Positions 43,561 to 54,110 of a stretch of DNA of 64,000 nt are shown here, piece by piece (positions within the stretch are counted from its first letter, which is position 1; each line of letters opens with the position of its first letter). A program made the position numbers and the translations under genes. The stretch covers positions 52,728,001 through 52,792,000 of the forward strand of contig JAZBRS010000020.1 in the NCBI GenBank assembly GCA_037176725.1. Direction: 5' to 3'. A model generated the notes under the pieces. The model was not told where the DNA came from and made no database searches. It saw nothing but the letters and a program-made list of their open reading frames with translations. The DNA is from Posidonia oceanica. Lineage: Eukaryota; Streptophyta; Magnoliopsida; Alismatales; Posidoniaceae.

Positions 43561-44735
43561 GTTTCAGCAACTAACAGATCGAGAAAACTCAGAGTATGAT
43601 TAAGCATCCAAATCGATTGAAAATGGAAAACTAGCTACCTAGTAAGCATAAGCATGCAAAAACAAACGTAAACATGCAATCAGTGCATGAAATGGGTGTG
43701 TGGATTGCTCCACCCACCTCCGCCCTCTTGCCGCCGAAGTTCATGGCATTTCCATCCATCAGAGAGGCCGGAGACCCACGAAGCTTGGCCATGAAGCTTC
43801 ACAAGGATGAGGGAGGAATGAGGGACCCAGTGAGGAGGAGAGGAAACCATCACAGCCCCCTCCCACCTTCACTCGACGATCACCGGCGGTCGCATGCGTC
43901 ATCGGCCGTTGGGACAACCAGGAGCTCAAAGTGTGGCTCTGGCGTGTCAGGCAGAGGAGGAGGAAGGTCGGAAAGGTTCCCATGACCTCGAGCAAACTAC
44001 GGGGGCCGAGACGAGGGCTGCCATGCACTCACAGGCCGGGGGCCTCCTGCAGGCGATGAACCCATCGCTGGACTCAGAGAAGCATGTAAAAAAAGAGCAT
44101 GTGCAATGCTAACTACGTGTGGAATGCGACCCACTCGACTACCACAAACAGTCCTAAGCTACGAGTAAAGGAAATTTACCTGTGTGCAGCCCGAAGAAGC
44201 TGTGCGTGGCCGGCCGACGTAGATGGACAGCGAATGGACGGCAGGCTCGGAAGGCGGCCTGGAGGCTGGGGAACGCATGGGAAGCCTTCTCGCACGCAGG
44301 GGGAGCACTCAAGATCGCTCGAGGTGGCTGGGACGGCTCTCGTTCTCTCAATCTCTCTGAGAATTGGTTGCCGATGTGGAAAATGAGTTGGGTTCCTCGG
44401 TTTTGTTCAGTCAAGCTCGCACAGGGGGTCTTGGTGGCAGGGCAAGGTGGGGAAGTCATGGCAGGACGTGGTGGCATAGGTGCGAGGTCGTGGGAGGTGT
44501 CAGAGGTGGCGAAAGTCAAGGTGGAAGTGTCAGGACGACATGGAGGTCGTGGGCGGCCATTTGTGCAAGAGAAGGACTGTGTAGGTGGCTAGGGCTTGGA
44601 CAGGCGGCTCCAGGGTGAGGCACCGACTCCTGGGCCGAGCCAGGTGATGGGGCAGTCCGTGGGGAACGGCGGAGCTGGCGGTGGGCGACTCTGGGTGCAC
44701 CGGAGCTTGGGCCAAAGGCTCTATCTGTGCCGGCA

Positions 44736-44852
44736 TGTTGGACGCTCAACTGAGCTGCGTCCTATGTAAGACGTTGGCTAAGGCAGCGTCCAACGTAGGA
44801 CGCTATCAGTCCTAGCGTCTTACATAAGACGCTGGCACAGGCAGCGTCCAAC
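44736..44852. repeat. Composite hairpin module near the start of LTR C
   Basis: In order: GTTGGACGCT, GCGTCCTATGTAAGACG, GCGTCCAACGTAGGACGC, GCGTCTTACATAAGACGC, GCGTCCAAC. Three cores in a row, including mixed forms with one mismatched pair. It lies about 260-380 bp inside the LTR, as in B. Confidence 0.8.
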
Positions 44853-45114
44853 AGTCCAGAGAGGTTTTAGGGGTTTTTCTTGAGATTTTTTTAGGAGTTG
44901 GCTTAGTTTAAGGCTTAGGTAAGGATTAGGTAAGGCTTGGGTAAGGTTTAAGTGGGGTTTAAGTGAGGTTTAGGTCTGGGTTAAGGTTTCGGTAGGTTTG
45001 ATGGTTTTGGTTTAGGTTAGGGTTTGGGTTTAGGTTTAGGTTTGCCATGCCACGATCCGAGCAAGCTTCCAGAGGAATCCACCAACAACCAGTTGTCAAA
45101 ACGGGGTGTCTACA

Positions 45115-45127
45115 GATGCCCCTTCCT
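45115..45127 (-). promoter_or_regulatory. Polypurine tract of element C
   Basis: Minus strand: AGGAAGGGGCATC directly before the LTR start TGTAGACACC. This shows that the LTR to the left is a 3' LTR and that the interior of C lies to the right. Confidence 0.85.
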
Positions 45128-45969
45128 GAGCAAGGTCAAGGGAACCGAGGCTGCTGCTCAGGGTTGACAAGACACCCCGCTCGAACCGGCAAGAGCACAA
45201 GTGCTATCGGTGTGAGTCACTTATCCGATGGATACACCAAAAGTCATGACTTGTTGCTGTGATGCAAATGCAAATGCAGATGTGAGTGCAAATGCTGATG
45301 CTGATGCTGATGCAATATTTGCGCTATTGCTCATCATTCTGAACTCTGCTGGGGGAGACGCGGGCGATGTATGCGTGTGTGAGGATGTTGTGGATAATGC
45401 AATGCTGTGTGCTGAGGCTCGAGGCTACTCTAGCACAAGATGTTGATGTTGTGTGCTGAGCGATGTGCAGTTCTAGCGACACTGGTGCGATGCATGTTGA
45501 TGTGATGCGTTGTTTGACTCTGCTAGGGATGGGGAGAGTATGTGGTGCTAGTATGCATGAAGTGTTGGTGCTACTACCTAGCATGTAATGCTGGTACAAC
45601 TACCTAATATGTGATGCTAGTGCAATGGGCTATGAGTTGACAGATCATCACCGGATAGTTTGGGTTATCGGCCCGAGGTGTTGACAGACTCATCGCCAGA
45701 TAGTTTGGGTTATCATCCCAAAAGACGCTTGACATTGTAACGGATGTCATCCGGGTAATATGGGTTACCAACCCGAGAAAGACACCAAGGGAAACGGAAA
45801 AGATGCCCCTGGTATCAGGGAGATGATACCAAGGGGTGGATAAAGTGCTCCGGTTAGATAGTATGATGGGTGTCAACCGAGCAGTTAGGGCTGCTAGCCT
45901 GAAGGAAAAAGGTCCTTGTCCTTCCGGCACAAGAAAAACAAAACAAGCAGGACCTCACAAAGTCATGAG
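45128..45969 (-). other. Last part of the interior of element C before the PPT
   Basis: No gene supported. Next to the PPT are the conserved paired segments: CGGGGTGTC 45102-45110 with GACACCCCG 45171-45179, and CCTGAGC 45125-45131 with GCTCAGG 45156-45162. A run of GATGCAAAT/GATGCTGAT words is at 45258-45312. A hairpin CCCCTGGTATCA/TGATACCAAGGGG is at 45806-45836. Confidence 0.65.
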
Positions 45970-46470
45970 AAAAATAGCTTGTCCTCACCCAAGGAAGCAA
46001 GCAAGCAGGACTCCGTCCGCCCGGAGCGAAGCCGTGCGAAAGAAAAAGGCTTGTCCTCGCCCGAGGAAGCAAGCAAGTGGGACTCCGTCTGCCCAAAGCG
46101 AAGTCGCGCAAAGGAAAAGGCTTGTCTTCGCCCGAGGAAGCAAGTAAGTGGGATTCCGTCTGCCTAGAGCAAAGTCACACAAAGAAAAAGGCTTGTCCTT
46201 ACCTAAGGAAGCAAGCAAGCAGGACTCTGTCTGCTTAGAGCAAAGCCGCGCGAAAGAAAAAGGCTTGTCCTCGCCCAAGGAAGCAAGTAAGTGGGACTCC
46301 ATCTGCCCGGAGTGAAGTCGCGCAAAGGAAAAGGCTTGTCCTTGCCCGAGGAAGCAAGCAAGCGGGACTCCGTCCGCCTGGAGTGAATTCACGCAAAGGA
46401 AAAGGCTTGTCCTCGCCCGAGGAAGGAAGCAAGCGGGACTCCGTCCGTCTGGAGCGAAGTCGCGTAAAGG
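45970..46470 (-). repeat. Tandem repeat of about 71 bp in element C
   Basis: About seven copies containing GGCTTGTCCTCGCCCGAGGA (plus strand), AGCAAGCAAGCGGGACTCCG and a GAAGTCGCGCAAAGG tail. It makes long open frames on both strands with repetitive products, which I regard as fortuitous. A relative is at 51757-51950 on the other side of the extra ORF. Confidence 0.85.
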
Positions 46471-48225
46471 ATGATAGTTGGCAAGTTTCGGACTTACCGA
46501 CCGCAAAGGGCACGATGTGATAAATGATAGGTTTCAAACCTATCGACCGCAAGGGAAGCTGATAAGTTTCGAACATATCGACTGCAAGGGAAGTTGCTAA
46601 GTTTTAGACTTATCGACCGGAAAGGATTGGTTTCAGACTTATCAATCGTAAAAGGAAAAGAGTGATAAGTTTCGGACTTATCGACCGGAAAGGATAAAAA
46701 GTGATAAGTTTCGGGCTTATCGACCGGAAAGGAAATGAAAAGTGATAAGTTTCAGACTTATCGACCGAAAAGGATAAGTATCAAACTTATCAACCGCAAA
46801 GGAATGTGAAAAGTGATAAGTTTCGGACTTATCGACCGCAAAGGAATGTGATTTGGTAGGTTTCGAACCCACCAACCGCAAAGGAAATGAAAAGTGATAC
46901 GTTTCGGACTCATCCACTAGAAAGGATAAGTTTCGGACTTCTCGACCGCAAAAGGAAATGAAAAATGATAAGTTTCGGACTTATTGACCAGAAAGGATAA
47001 GTTTCAGACTTATTGACCGGAGAAGGAAAGAAGTGATAAGCTTTGGACTTATCGACCGGAAAGGATAAAAAGTGATAAGTTTCGGACTTATCGATCGGAA
47101 AGGAAATGAAAAGTGATAAGTTTTAGACTTATCGACCGGAAAGGATAAGTTTCGGACTTATCGACCGCAAAGGAATGTGAAAAGTGATAAGTTTCGGACT
47201 TATTGACCGCAAAGGAATGTGATTTAGTAGGTTTCGGACCCACCGATCGCAAAGGAAATGAAAAGTGATAAATTTCGGACTTATCGATCGGAAAGGATAA
47301 GTTTCAGACTTATCGACCGCAAAAAGAAATGAAAAGTGATAAGTTTTGGACTTATCGACCGAAAAAGGGTGGAAAGTGATAAGTTTCGGACTTATCGATC
47401 GAAAATGATAAGTTTCAGACTTATCGACCGGAGAAAGGGGGAAAGTGATAAGTATCAGACTTATCGACTAGAAAGGATAAGTTTCAAACTTATCGACCGG
47501 AGAAGGAAAATAGGTGATAAGTTTCGGACTTATCGACTGGAAAGGATAAAAAGTGATAAGTTTCGAACTTGTCGACAGGAATGGAAATGAACAGTGATAA
47601 GTTTTGGACTTATCGACCGGAAAGGATAAGTTTCGGACTTATCGACCGCAAAGGAATGTTACAAGTGATAAGTTTTGGACTTATCGATCGGAAAGGATAA
47701 GTTTCGGACTTATCGACCGCAAAGGAATGTGATTTGGTAGGTTTCGGACCCACCGACCGCAAAGGAAATGAAAAGTGATAAGTTTCGGACTTTTTGACCG
47801 TAAAAGGAAATGAAAAGTGATAAGTTTCGAACTTATTGACCAGAAAAGGGCGGAAAGTGATAAGTTTCGGACTTATCGACCGGAAAGGATAAGTTTCGGT
47901 CTTATCGACCGGAGAAGGGCAAAAAGTGATAAGTTTCGGACTTATCGACCGGAAAGGATAAGTTTTGGACTTATCGATCGGAGAAGGAAAAGAAGTGATA
48001 AGTTTCAGACTTATCAATCAAAAGGGATAAAAAGTGATAAGTTTCGGACTTATCGACCGGAAGGGATAAAAAGTGATAAGTTTCGGACTTATTAACCGGA
48101 AAGGAAATGAAAAGTGATAAGTTTCAGACTTATTGACTAGAAAGGAAGGTGATTTGGCAGGTTTCGGACCTACCGGTCGCGAGGGATATGATTTGGTAGG
48201 TTTCGGACCCACCGACCGCAAAGAT
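46471..48225 (-). repeat. Hairpin tandem array, roughly 50-60 copies of a unit of about 25-40 bp, element C
   Basis: Plus-strand unit: GATAAGTTTCGGACTTATC followed by GACCGGAAAGG or GACCGCAAAGG. The stem is GATAAGT/ACTTATC. Variants with both arms altered occur: GATAGGT/ACCTATC (46527) and GGTAGGT/ACCCACC (several). On the element's sense strand the hairpin reads GATAAGTCCGAAACTTATC. This is related to GATAAGTCCGATATCTTATC and GATAGGTCTGTAAACTATC in element A. Confidence 0.9.
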
Positions 48226-48946
48226 AATGGGAGCATCAGAACCCAGAGCCAGGGCAAAAGCTGCAGGTGGTCCCATGACAGTTAGGGGTGTCAGCCCGGA
48301 TGCAGATGGGGGAGTGATACCACAGGGCAGTAGAAAAGATGCCCCTGGTATCAGGAAAAGGATACCAGGGGACAGCCGAAGCACCTTTGACATCGAAATA
48401 TGGAGAATGGGGACAAAACTGATGTGCTTGCCAACCAAGTAGTTAGGGGTACTAGCCCAGAGAAAGATCCGACTGAGGGTGCTCGATGGCCTTGCTTAAT
48501 CACAGGGCGATTGATGGATGCTGCGGGTGAGTATCCGGCCTGGGAATCACTTGGAGTAGTTTCAGCATTGATTTGCGGAGGTTCTGATATTTTGATACAA
48601 TAGAGGGGCTTTCTTGCAATTTTCCCTCGTACTGAGGTTTCTGGCAACTGCTTCTGACTTTTGTGAACTATCAAGGTCTGATGATGCCCTCCTCGTGGTT
48701 CCAAGGGCTTTGATGCGTGCATCCCATGTGTGTTTTATGATATATTCTGGCAGCAGACCGGATAAGCGGCTAAAGATATGATTTTGCAAGAACATGCACG
48801 CAATAAGCTACGAAAGACAAAACTCAGCACATAAGCAGATGGCACAACAAATATCTTTGCATTAAACAAGTTTTGGTTACATGCCAATAGCCAGGCCAAG
48901 AAAGATACAATAAGTCTTAAGCAGGACGCACAACTACTCAAACGCC
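48226..48946 (-). other. Spacer between hairpin array and extra ORF, element C
   Basis: About 720 bp without a supported gene. It contains the hairpin CCCCTGGTATC/GATACCAGGGG at 48342-48371. It corresponds to 32825-33450 of element A. Confidence 0.5.
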
Positions 48947-49182
48947 CTAACCAGTTCGCGCTTTCTTGGAACTCCTGGCATCACTAAACAGAGGGCCGCC
49001 AGGCAGGATCTCGTTGATAGGCCAGAGCCTCTGTACCTCAGTCACATACTCAAGGATGCACCCTGAGCCTTTCACAGCCACAATGTCTGTTGACTGGACA
49101 CTATGGCGCATCAGGCGGGCCAGTTCCGTTGTTGTAGCAATTGAGTTGTGCGGATAGAGCCGAAGAAGCTCGAGTGCTGTAT
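48947..49182 (-). pseudogene. C-terminal piece of the DUF7745/PMD-like extra ORF of element C
   Basis: The minus-strand product matches the last about 70 residues of the extra protein of element A (SMQHGVQSTDVAAVRG-like in A; here MRHSVQSTDIVAVKGSGC). It is separated from the rest of its gene (50584-51503) by the solo LTR 49183-50583. C extends about 20 residues past the point where A stops. Confidence 0.75.
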
Positions 49183-49390
49183 GTAGATACCCCATTTTGG
49201 CACTCCCTTCATGTTAGGATAGTCTCTTGCATTAGGTCGCTTTTAGAGGCCCTCCACCCATTTCTGAATCTCACTTGAGCTAAATGTTCCTCTCAAGTCC
49301 AAAATGCTATACCTTTCTAAGCCCCAAATGTTGGCAACCTGAGTGTCCTTCACATCCTGACCAAATTTGGAAGTCAAACTAATTAAGGGT

Positions 49391-49474
49391 GTTGTCCGCT
49401 AGCTTCTCAGCGTACAACGTTGGCCACTGGTTTTCCAGCGGCTAACATTGGCTGCTGGCTTTCCAGCGTCCAAC
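49391..49474. repeat. Triple hairpin module in the solo LTR
   Basis: Three successive hairpins, of which the second and third have 4-nt TTTT/CTTT-type loops: GTTGTCCGCT/AGCGTACAAC, GTTGGCCACTGG/CCAGCGGCTAAC and ATTGGCTGCTGG/CCAGCGTCCAAC. A few mismatches or G-T pairs in each. Confidence 0.75.
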
Positions 49475-49646
49475 GTGGCAACCCGGTCAGCTAAAGCTTT
49501 CCTTATTTGGCCTAATCCAGAAATCATGTTTTTGCCTTCTTTGGAACCTGTTGACCGGTCAAAGCCATCAAAGCCAAGTTTAATCACACTTAAAGACTCC
49601 TTAATTGGAGAATCTTCTTTGATCCTGGCAGTTATGCCTCGGAGGT

Positions 49647-49703
49647 CGTTATACGCGAGTTCTCTCGCTTATAACGTTGTACGCTGGTTTTCCAGCGTAT
49701 AAC
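49647..49703. repeat. Twin hairpin module in the solo LTR
   Basis: GTTATACGCGAG-TTCT-CTCGCTTATAAC and GTTGTACGCTGG-TTTT-CCAGCGTATAAC. Two 12-bp stems with tetraloops; one mismatch in the first, one G-T pair in the second. The stem sequence differs from the GTTGGACGC form but the pairing is kept. Confidence 0.8.
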
Positions 49704-50583
49704 ACTTCTGAAATAGGAAACTCTGCTGACTTGGCATTTGTGTCCTTTTTTGTTCCTCCCTTGCTTCTATAAAAGTAAGGGTACCCCCACTGAGTTCAAG
49801 GCCGGAATTTTGAGAGAGGAAAAGAGCTAAGAAACTTTTGGAACTCACATACTCTTGAGATCAAAAATCTTAGAGAAGTGAGGTCCTTAAGAATTGAAAG
49901 AGAGAAGAGAGTTTTTGAAAGAAGGAGAGTCCTAGAAAAAGCTTGAGGATCCTTTTGTCGTTGTTGGCTTCATGCCAACACAGTTTGCACCTTCTGCATA
50001 GACAAAGGAGACTCAATTTCATTCATTTCCATTTCATTTCTGATATTACATGTTTAATTCCTTAGTATAATCAAGCATTTTCATTTCAAGTTCATATATT
50101 GCTAACTAGGCATACATATCTTTTAGTTGCAACCGGGGGGTCCATCGGGTACGTATCTCACTACGTTTTCTTTACTTTCTTTTCTACTAACTCTACGTAG
50201 ACTACTACACATATTGATCCATTTTTATATTGTCTTGTTTGTTTTGCTTTGCTAACGTTTGTCATACAAGGAGGAAGAAGGAAGAAAGAGCTTACCGAGC
50301 ACGGGCACCCTTGGGCAATGCTGGCGTTGTCCCAAGGTAGCTGAACCCGCAACCACACTACATCTCCCCAAAGGCGTCTCGAGGGCCGGTGAAAGCGAAC
50401 CAAGAGTGGCGATCACACCGATTCCATCACACGTGGAGTGATGGAGTCGGATACAAAGAAGGGGAACCTCGAGAAAGAGAAGATAGAGCGAGCAAAAGAG
50501 GGAGCCAAAAAGAAGCCTTCTTCTCCCACAAAACCTCCCATCCATCATCTTCTTCTTCTCCTCCACAAAACCCCATATCCACA

Positions 50584-51503
50584 CTGTACTCTAGGCAAAG
50601 GCACCCTGTTGGAAGCCAAACTGCCGCATCACCCGGATGGGATGATACTCAACACCCCCGGTGAACCCCGGCAGCACAACCAGTCATGTGTCGTGAGCAC
50701 TGAAGAAGACAGTGAAAGATTCAGCAGTGGATGGGACGATGTGCTAGGTTACCGCATCCTCGGTCAGCTTTGCCAGCTTCTCGTACTCCTCGCGAATGCT
50801 CCGAATAGCTCGAGCATGGCCACTACTGCAGTAAGTCTCGAAGGCTGATCTCTACGGGCGCAAAATCTCCATCCCTAGGTGTCCAACCAGCCAAACCTAC
50901 ACTAGGGCCCTACAGCCGTGGATGTGGCGGCAGCGATATGAGATGTGGTCCAGTCCGCGATACGTTTCCGCTAGAACCATCGGTGCCAGGTTGATCTGCC
51001 GAGTCATCACGACAAGTACAATCTCAGCAACCTCAATCGCAACCGTCATCCAGCCGTGACTGAAGATCAACTCCCCCAAGAAGCGGGTAACAAAACCCCG
51101 AAGCCACAGTTCATCTCCAAGCCTGGCACGCTTCCAGGCAACCTGATCGAAGTACCCCAAGCGGAGCATGGGCAGTCAATTGGCTCAGGACCGCAACATA
51201 CCCATCACATCTCATGAACACGGTCGGTCCCAGAAGCTTGGAAAAGCCGCAGATTCGGCGCACTTCCTCCAACGTGGGTGTCAACTCCGTTTTGCAAAAA
51301 TGGAAAACATGGTGCACAAGTTTCTAGAACCTCACAGCTGCGTATAGGAGATGCCAGCTCACCTCCACCTCAGCTACGTTCAAGAGCCTGGACGGGATGC
51401 CCCACAAACGCAGCTTCTCGCGGTCACCGGCGATGAGTTCGCCGATCCACCCTCGAAGAACCTCGGAATAGTGCATCGGAGTCACCAATGTGGGGAAACC
51501 CAT
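50584..51503 (-). pseudogene. Main part of the DUF7745/PMD-like extra ORF of element C
   Basis: Minus strand from ATG 51503. It begins MGFPTLVTP like the element A protein and shows the same landmarks: FHFCKTELTPTLEE, MVLAETYRGLDHISYRCRHIHGC and RVMRQFGFQQGAF. It is broken by frameshifts and stops (for example near 51320 and 51170, and TAG codons near 50730). It is then cut at 50584 by the solo LTR; the C-terminus is 48947-49182. It confirms that the extra ORF is inherited by the family, and it has Arg where A has the TGA stop. Confidence 0.78.
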
Positions 51504-53101
51504 TTCACCAAGGAAGGGAAGAGGAACTACAGGCATTCGAAAGAGGAGTTGGTTGCACGGCCCGTGACTCTGAGTAGAAAACTGGCGCAAAATCTTCAAG
51601 TACCTACAATCAAGGCTGTGGTCTATCAGAATCATACACAGGCACATAACACAGGTTGTCAAAGGAGCAGATTCGCTTTTCAAAGCCAATAAAGCGGTTC
51701 ATGTTACAGCAACATTCAGATCATAGAAACCAAATGCATTCAATCATTCAAAGGGACTTCGTCTGCCCGGAGCGGAGACGCACAAAGAAGCACACTTGCC
51801 TTCGTCCGCACCGAGCAAGGAAGCAAGCGAAAGGGACTTCGTCCGCCCGAAGCGAAGTCGCACAAAGGAGCACACTTGTCCTCGTTCGCACGGAGCGAGG
51901 GAACAAGCAAAAGGGACTTCGTCCACCTAGAGCGAAGTTGCACAAAGGATTACTGGTAGTGCTTGACTATGTATGCCCGACGATCCTTGAGGGACCTCAA
52001 TATGCCGAGGTTGTCCTGCTGCTTCTAAAGCGACTATTCTGCCCCTGGCTACTGACATACATTCCAAACCGCTATGCTGACAGTGATGACCTGTTCCAGG
52101 GCTAGTGCTGGTGCTTGGATTGAGCGACGGCCAGGCAAGCAGGTGGGAGCTCTGGACCAACGGGCTGTGGCCCGAAGGCGGTCAACCTACCTTTGGTAGA
52201 GTACTGTCCTAGTGCCGAGATGGGCCTCGCAGAGTGGCGGGGAAAGGGCAAAAGGGATGATCAATGCTTGATAGATGCATGAATGATTTATGCTAGATTT
52301 CTATTGCCCTCAGTATATAGAGTGCTTGATGCCTGCTGCAAAGGAAAGGAGTGGTTTTTGACTCACCGAACTCTACTCGAACTCCTAACTGTCGGTGGCG
52401 CTACGGAATGGGCGATGATTTTGGGGATTTAATGTTGGGATGGTGGTGTGGTGAGGACAGGCTTCATGCCAAACTCTCGAGAACCTACACCTACTTTTTC
52501 ATTTTTAGTCTTTCTTTTACTCCCACATAGGCATGCAAGTTTCCCCTATCCCTAGCTTGGAGGTAATAGGCGCCTGGTCTAAGGCTAGGGGAGCAGTTTC
52601 TAGACAGGGGTGGCTAGGCCCTATAGGATTTGTGGGTTCCCCAAGCGCGAGCTTTGACTCCTCTCCAAGGTAAGTTGGAGGGACGGGGCTACGTTGTTCG
52701 CCTTTATCTCTAGGGTTAACTTCTGTCTTCACCTTCTGTCTTCTTTTGCCTTTATTCCCATGCACAGATATGTATTTTTCTAGCTCACACTATCGCTTAC
52801 ACCCTAGCATTTTAGCTCCCTCTAGAGGTGCAAGTCCTAGGGGGTTTGGGCATTTCACATGTTCTCAATGAGTGGTGGCTCCCACACTGGTTAGGACATC
52901 TAAGTAGTGTCAGATGAGGTAGAGTAGACTCTTTCCAGAGCAGGCAAGCACTCCCGATTTTCGACATCGGGCTATGATTGTAATGCATGTTTTTTTTTTT
53001 GGACTAATAAAGCATGTAAAACTGAGAATGCATGAAAGCGTTTGAATGCATGAAATAAAACAGAGGAATAGGGCTTTGCAAGGCAAGGGTGCGGCTCCAG
53101 G
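51504..53101 (-). other. Spacer between integrase and extra ORF of element C
   Basis: About 1.6 kb without a supported gene. Contents: two to three copies of a GGGACTTCGTCxGCCCGGAGC repeat with a period of about 78 bp (51757-51950), related to the 45970-46470 array; a stretch rich in CTAGGG/GTTCC words (52540-52920); and a short T run at about 52988. It corresponds to 30201-31696 of element A. Confidence 0.55.
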
Positions 53102-54110
53102 CTACTGGTAGTACTTCTTGAGGTAGCAGGAGTTGACTGATTCTGACTGTTCAACCTGGTCCATGTCCTCAAGGACTACTGTGCTGCCGAAAAAGGCCTA
53201 CTTGATCACAAAGGGGCCGCGCCAATTTGGCCTCAATTTTCTATGGCTGTCTGGGAGATGAATGACTCACAGGACCAAATCTCCTGGCTGGAGGCTTCTG
53301 GGCCTAACCCTCTTCTGGTATGCTCTGGCCACTCGCTTCTGATAGCACTAGGCATGATGCATGTCTTGCAGCCTACGTTCATCAATCAGATTTAGCTGGA
53401 TGCAGCAGTCTTCAACCCATTTTGCCTCCTCTAGCTTGGCTTCTTTTAGGATCTGCAATAAGGGGATCTCTACTTCAATGAGTAGCACCGCCTCCATGCC
53501 GTATACCAGTGAGAACGGGATTGCTCCTGTCGAGGTCCGGGCTGATGTCCTATACGCCCATAGCGCGTACGGAAGCTTGTCGTGCCAGTCCTTATGAGTT
53601 TCTGCCATCTTTTTTTGTTAGGATCTTTACAAGGTTCTTGTTGGCAGACTCCACTACGCCATTCATCTGCAGTCGATAAGGCGAGGATCTGTGATGCCTG
53701 ATTTTGAAGCTCTAGAGATAGTCTTCGATCCTCCTGGATATGAAGTTCGTGCCATTGTCAGAGATGATGGTGTGTGGGACCTCGTACCGGGCGATGATGT
53801 TATTCCGAATGAATTTCTCTGTCACCGCGGCTGTGACAGTTTTGTAGGAGGCTGCCTCCACCCACTTGGTAGAGTAATCGATCGCCACGAGGATAAAGCG
53901 GTGATCGTTGGAAGCTACAGGATGAATTGCTCCAATAACGTCTATCCCCCAGGTCGAGAAGGGCCATGGCGATGACATGCTATGCAATTGCTGTGGTGGA
54001 GCATGAATGAAGTTCCCATGGATCTAGCAGTTATGGCATCTGCACACAAACTGGCAGCAATCTGCCTCCATGGTCGACTAGAAGTAGCCCTGAAGCATGA
54101 TCTTCTTGGC
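53102..54110 (-). pseudogene. Integrase of element C
   Basis: Minus strand, ending YLKKYYQ with TAG at 53102-53104 as in element A. Contents: the GPY/F region (about 53200), DKLPYALWAYRTS, catalytic core segments GIDVIGAI and SDNGTNF, and part of the zinc finger. It has several stops: TAG after IEDYL at the same codon as TAA 29592 of A, one in the segment after DMHHA, and others in the GPF region. Inactive, but a useful comparison for A. Confidence 0.85.

Larger units (their letters stand above)
42478..45114 (-). mobile_element. 3' LTR of element C, main part (U3 to U5)
   Basis: Minus strand: it starts TGTAGACACCCCG at 45114 just after a polypurine tract and runs left to 42478, where element A interrupts it; the rest is 14127-14389. 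Whole LTR about 2.9 kb. U5 block at 42502-42570. U3 carries twin-hairpin modules (42869-43560, 44736-44852), a GC-rich island (43700-44720) and a G/T-rich run of degenerate GGTTTAGG words (44880-45045). Frames of up to about 136 codons in the island show no known domain. Confidence 0.82.
49183..50583 (+). mobile_element. 1401-bp solo LTR inside the extra ORF of element C
   Basis: It starts TGTAGATACCCC and ends CCCCATATCCACA, flanked on both sides by CTGTA (49178-49182 and 50584-50588). The interrupted ORF resumes across it. TATAAAAG at 49768-49775 is a good TATA box. It carries two groups of hairpin modules (49391-49474, 49647-49703) related to those of LTRs B and C. No interior, PBS or second LTR is visible. 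The termini resemble the TGTAGACACCCC family, so I take it as the solo LTR of a small Tat-related family. One TSD pair makes this insertion very clear. Confidence 0.88.

Noticed and set aside
44880..45050. Interstitial telomere (GGTTTAGG words)
   Set aside because: Irregular G/T-rich words, not a regular heptamer array; part of the start of LTR C.
8067..45114. LTRs B and C as the two ends of one minus-strand element
   Set aside because: B is followed on its inner side by a PBS to the left and C by a PPT to the right, so the orientation of the interiors is incompatible; their U3 modules also differ.
46471..48225. CRISPR or stand-alone satellite
   Set aside because: The short hairpin repeats are inside the interior of retroelement C between its extra ORF and PPT; an equivalent array is in A.
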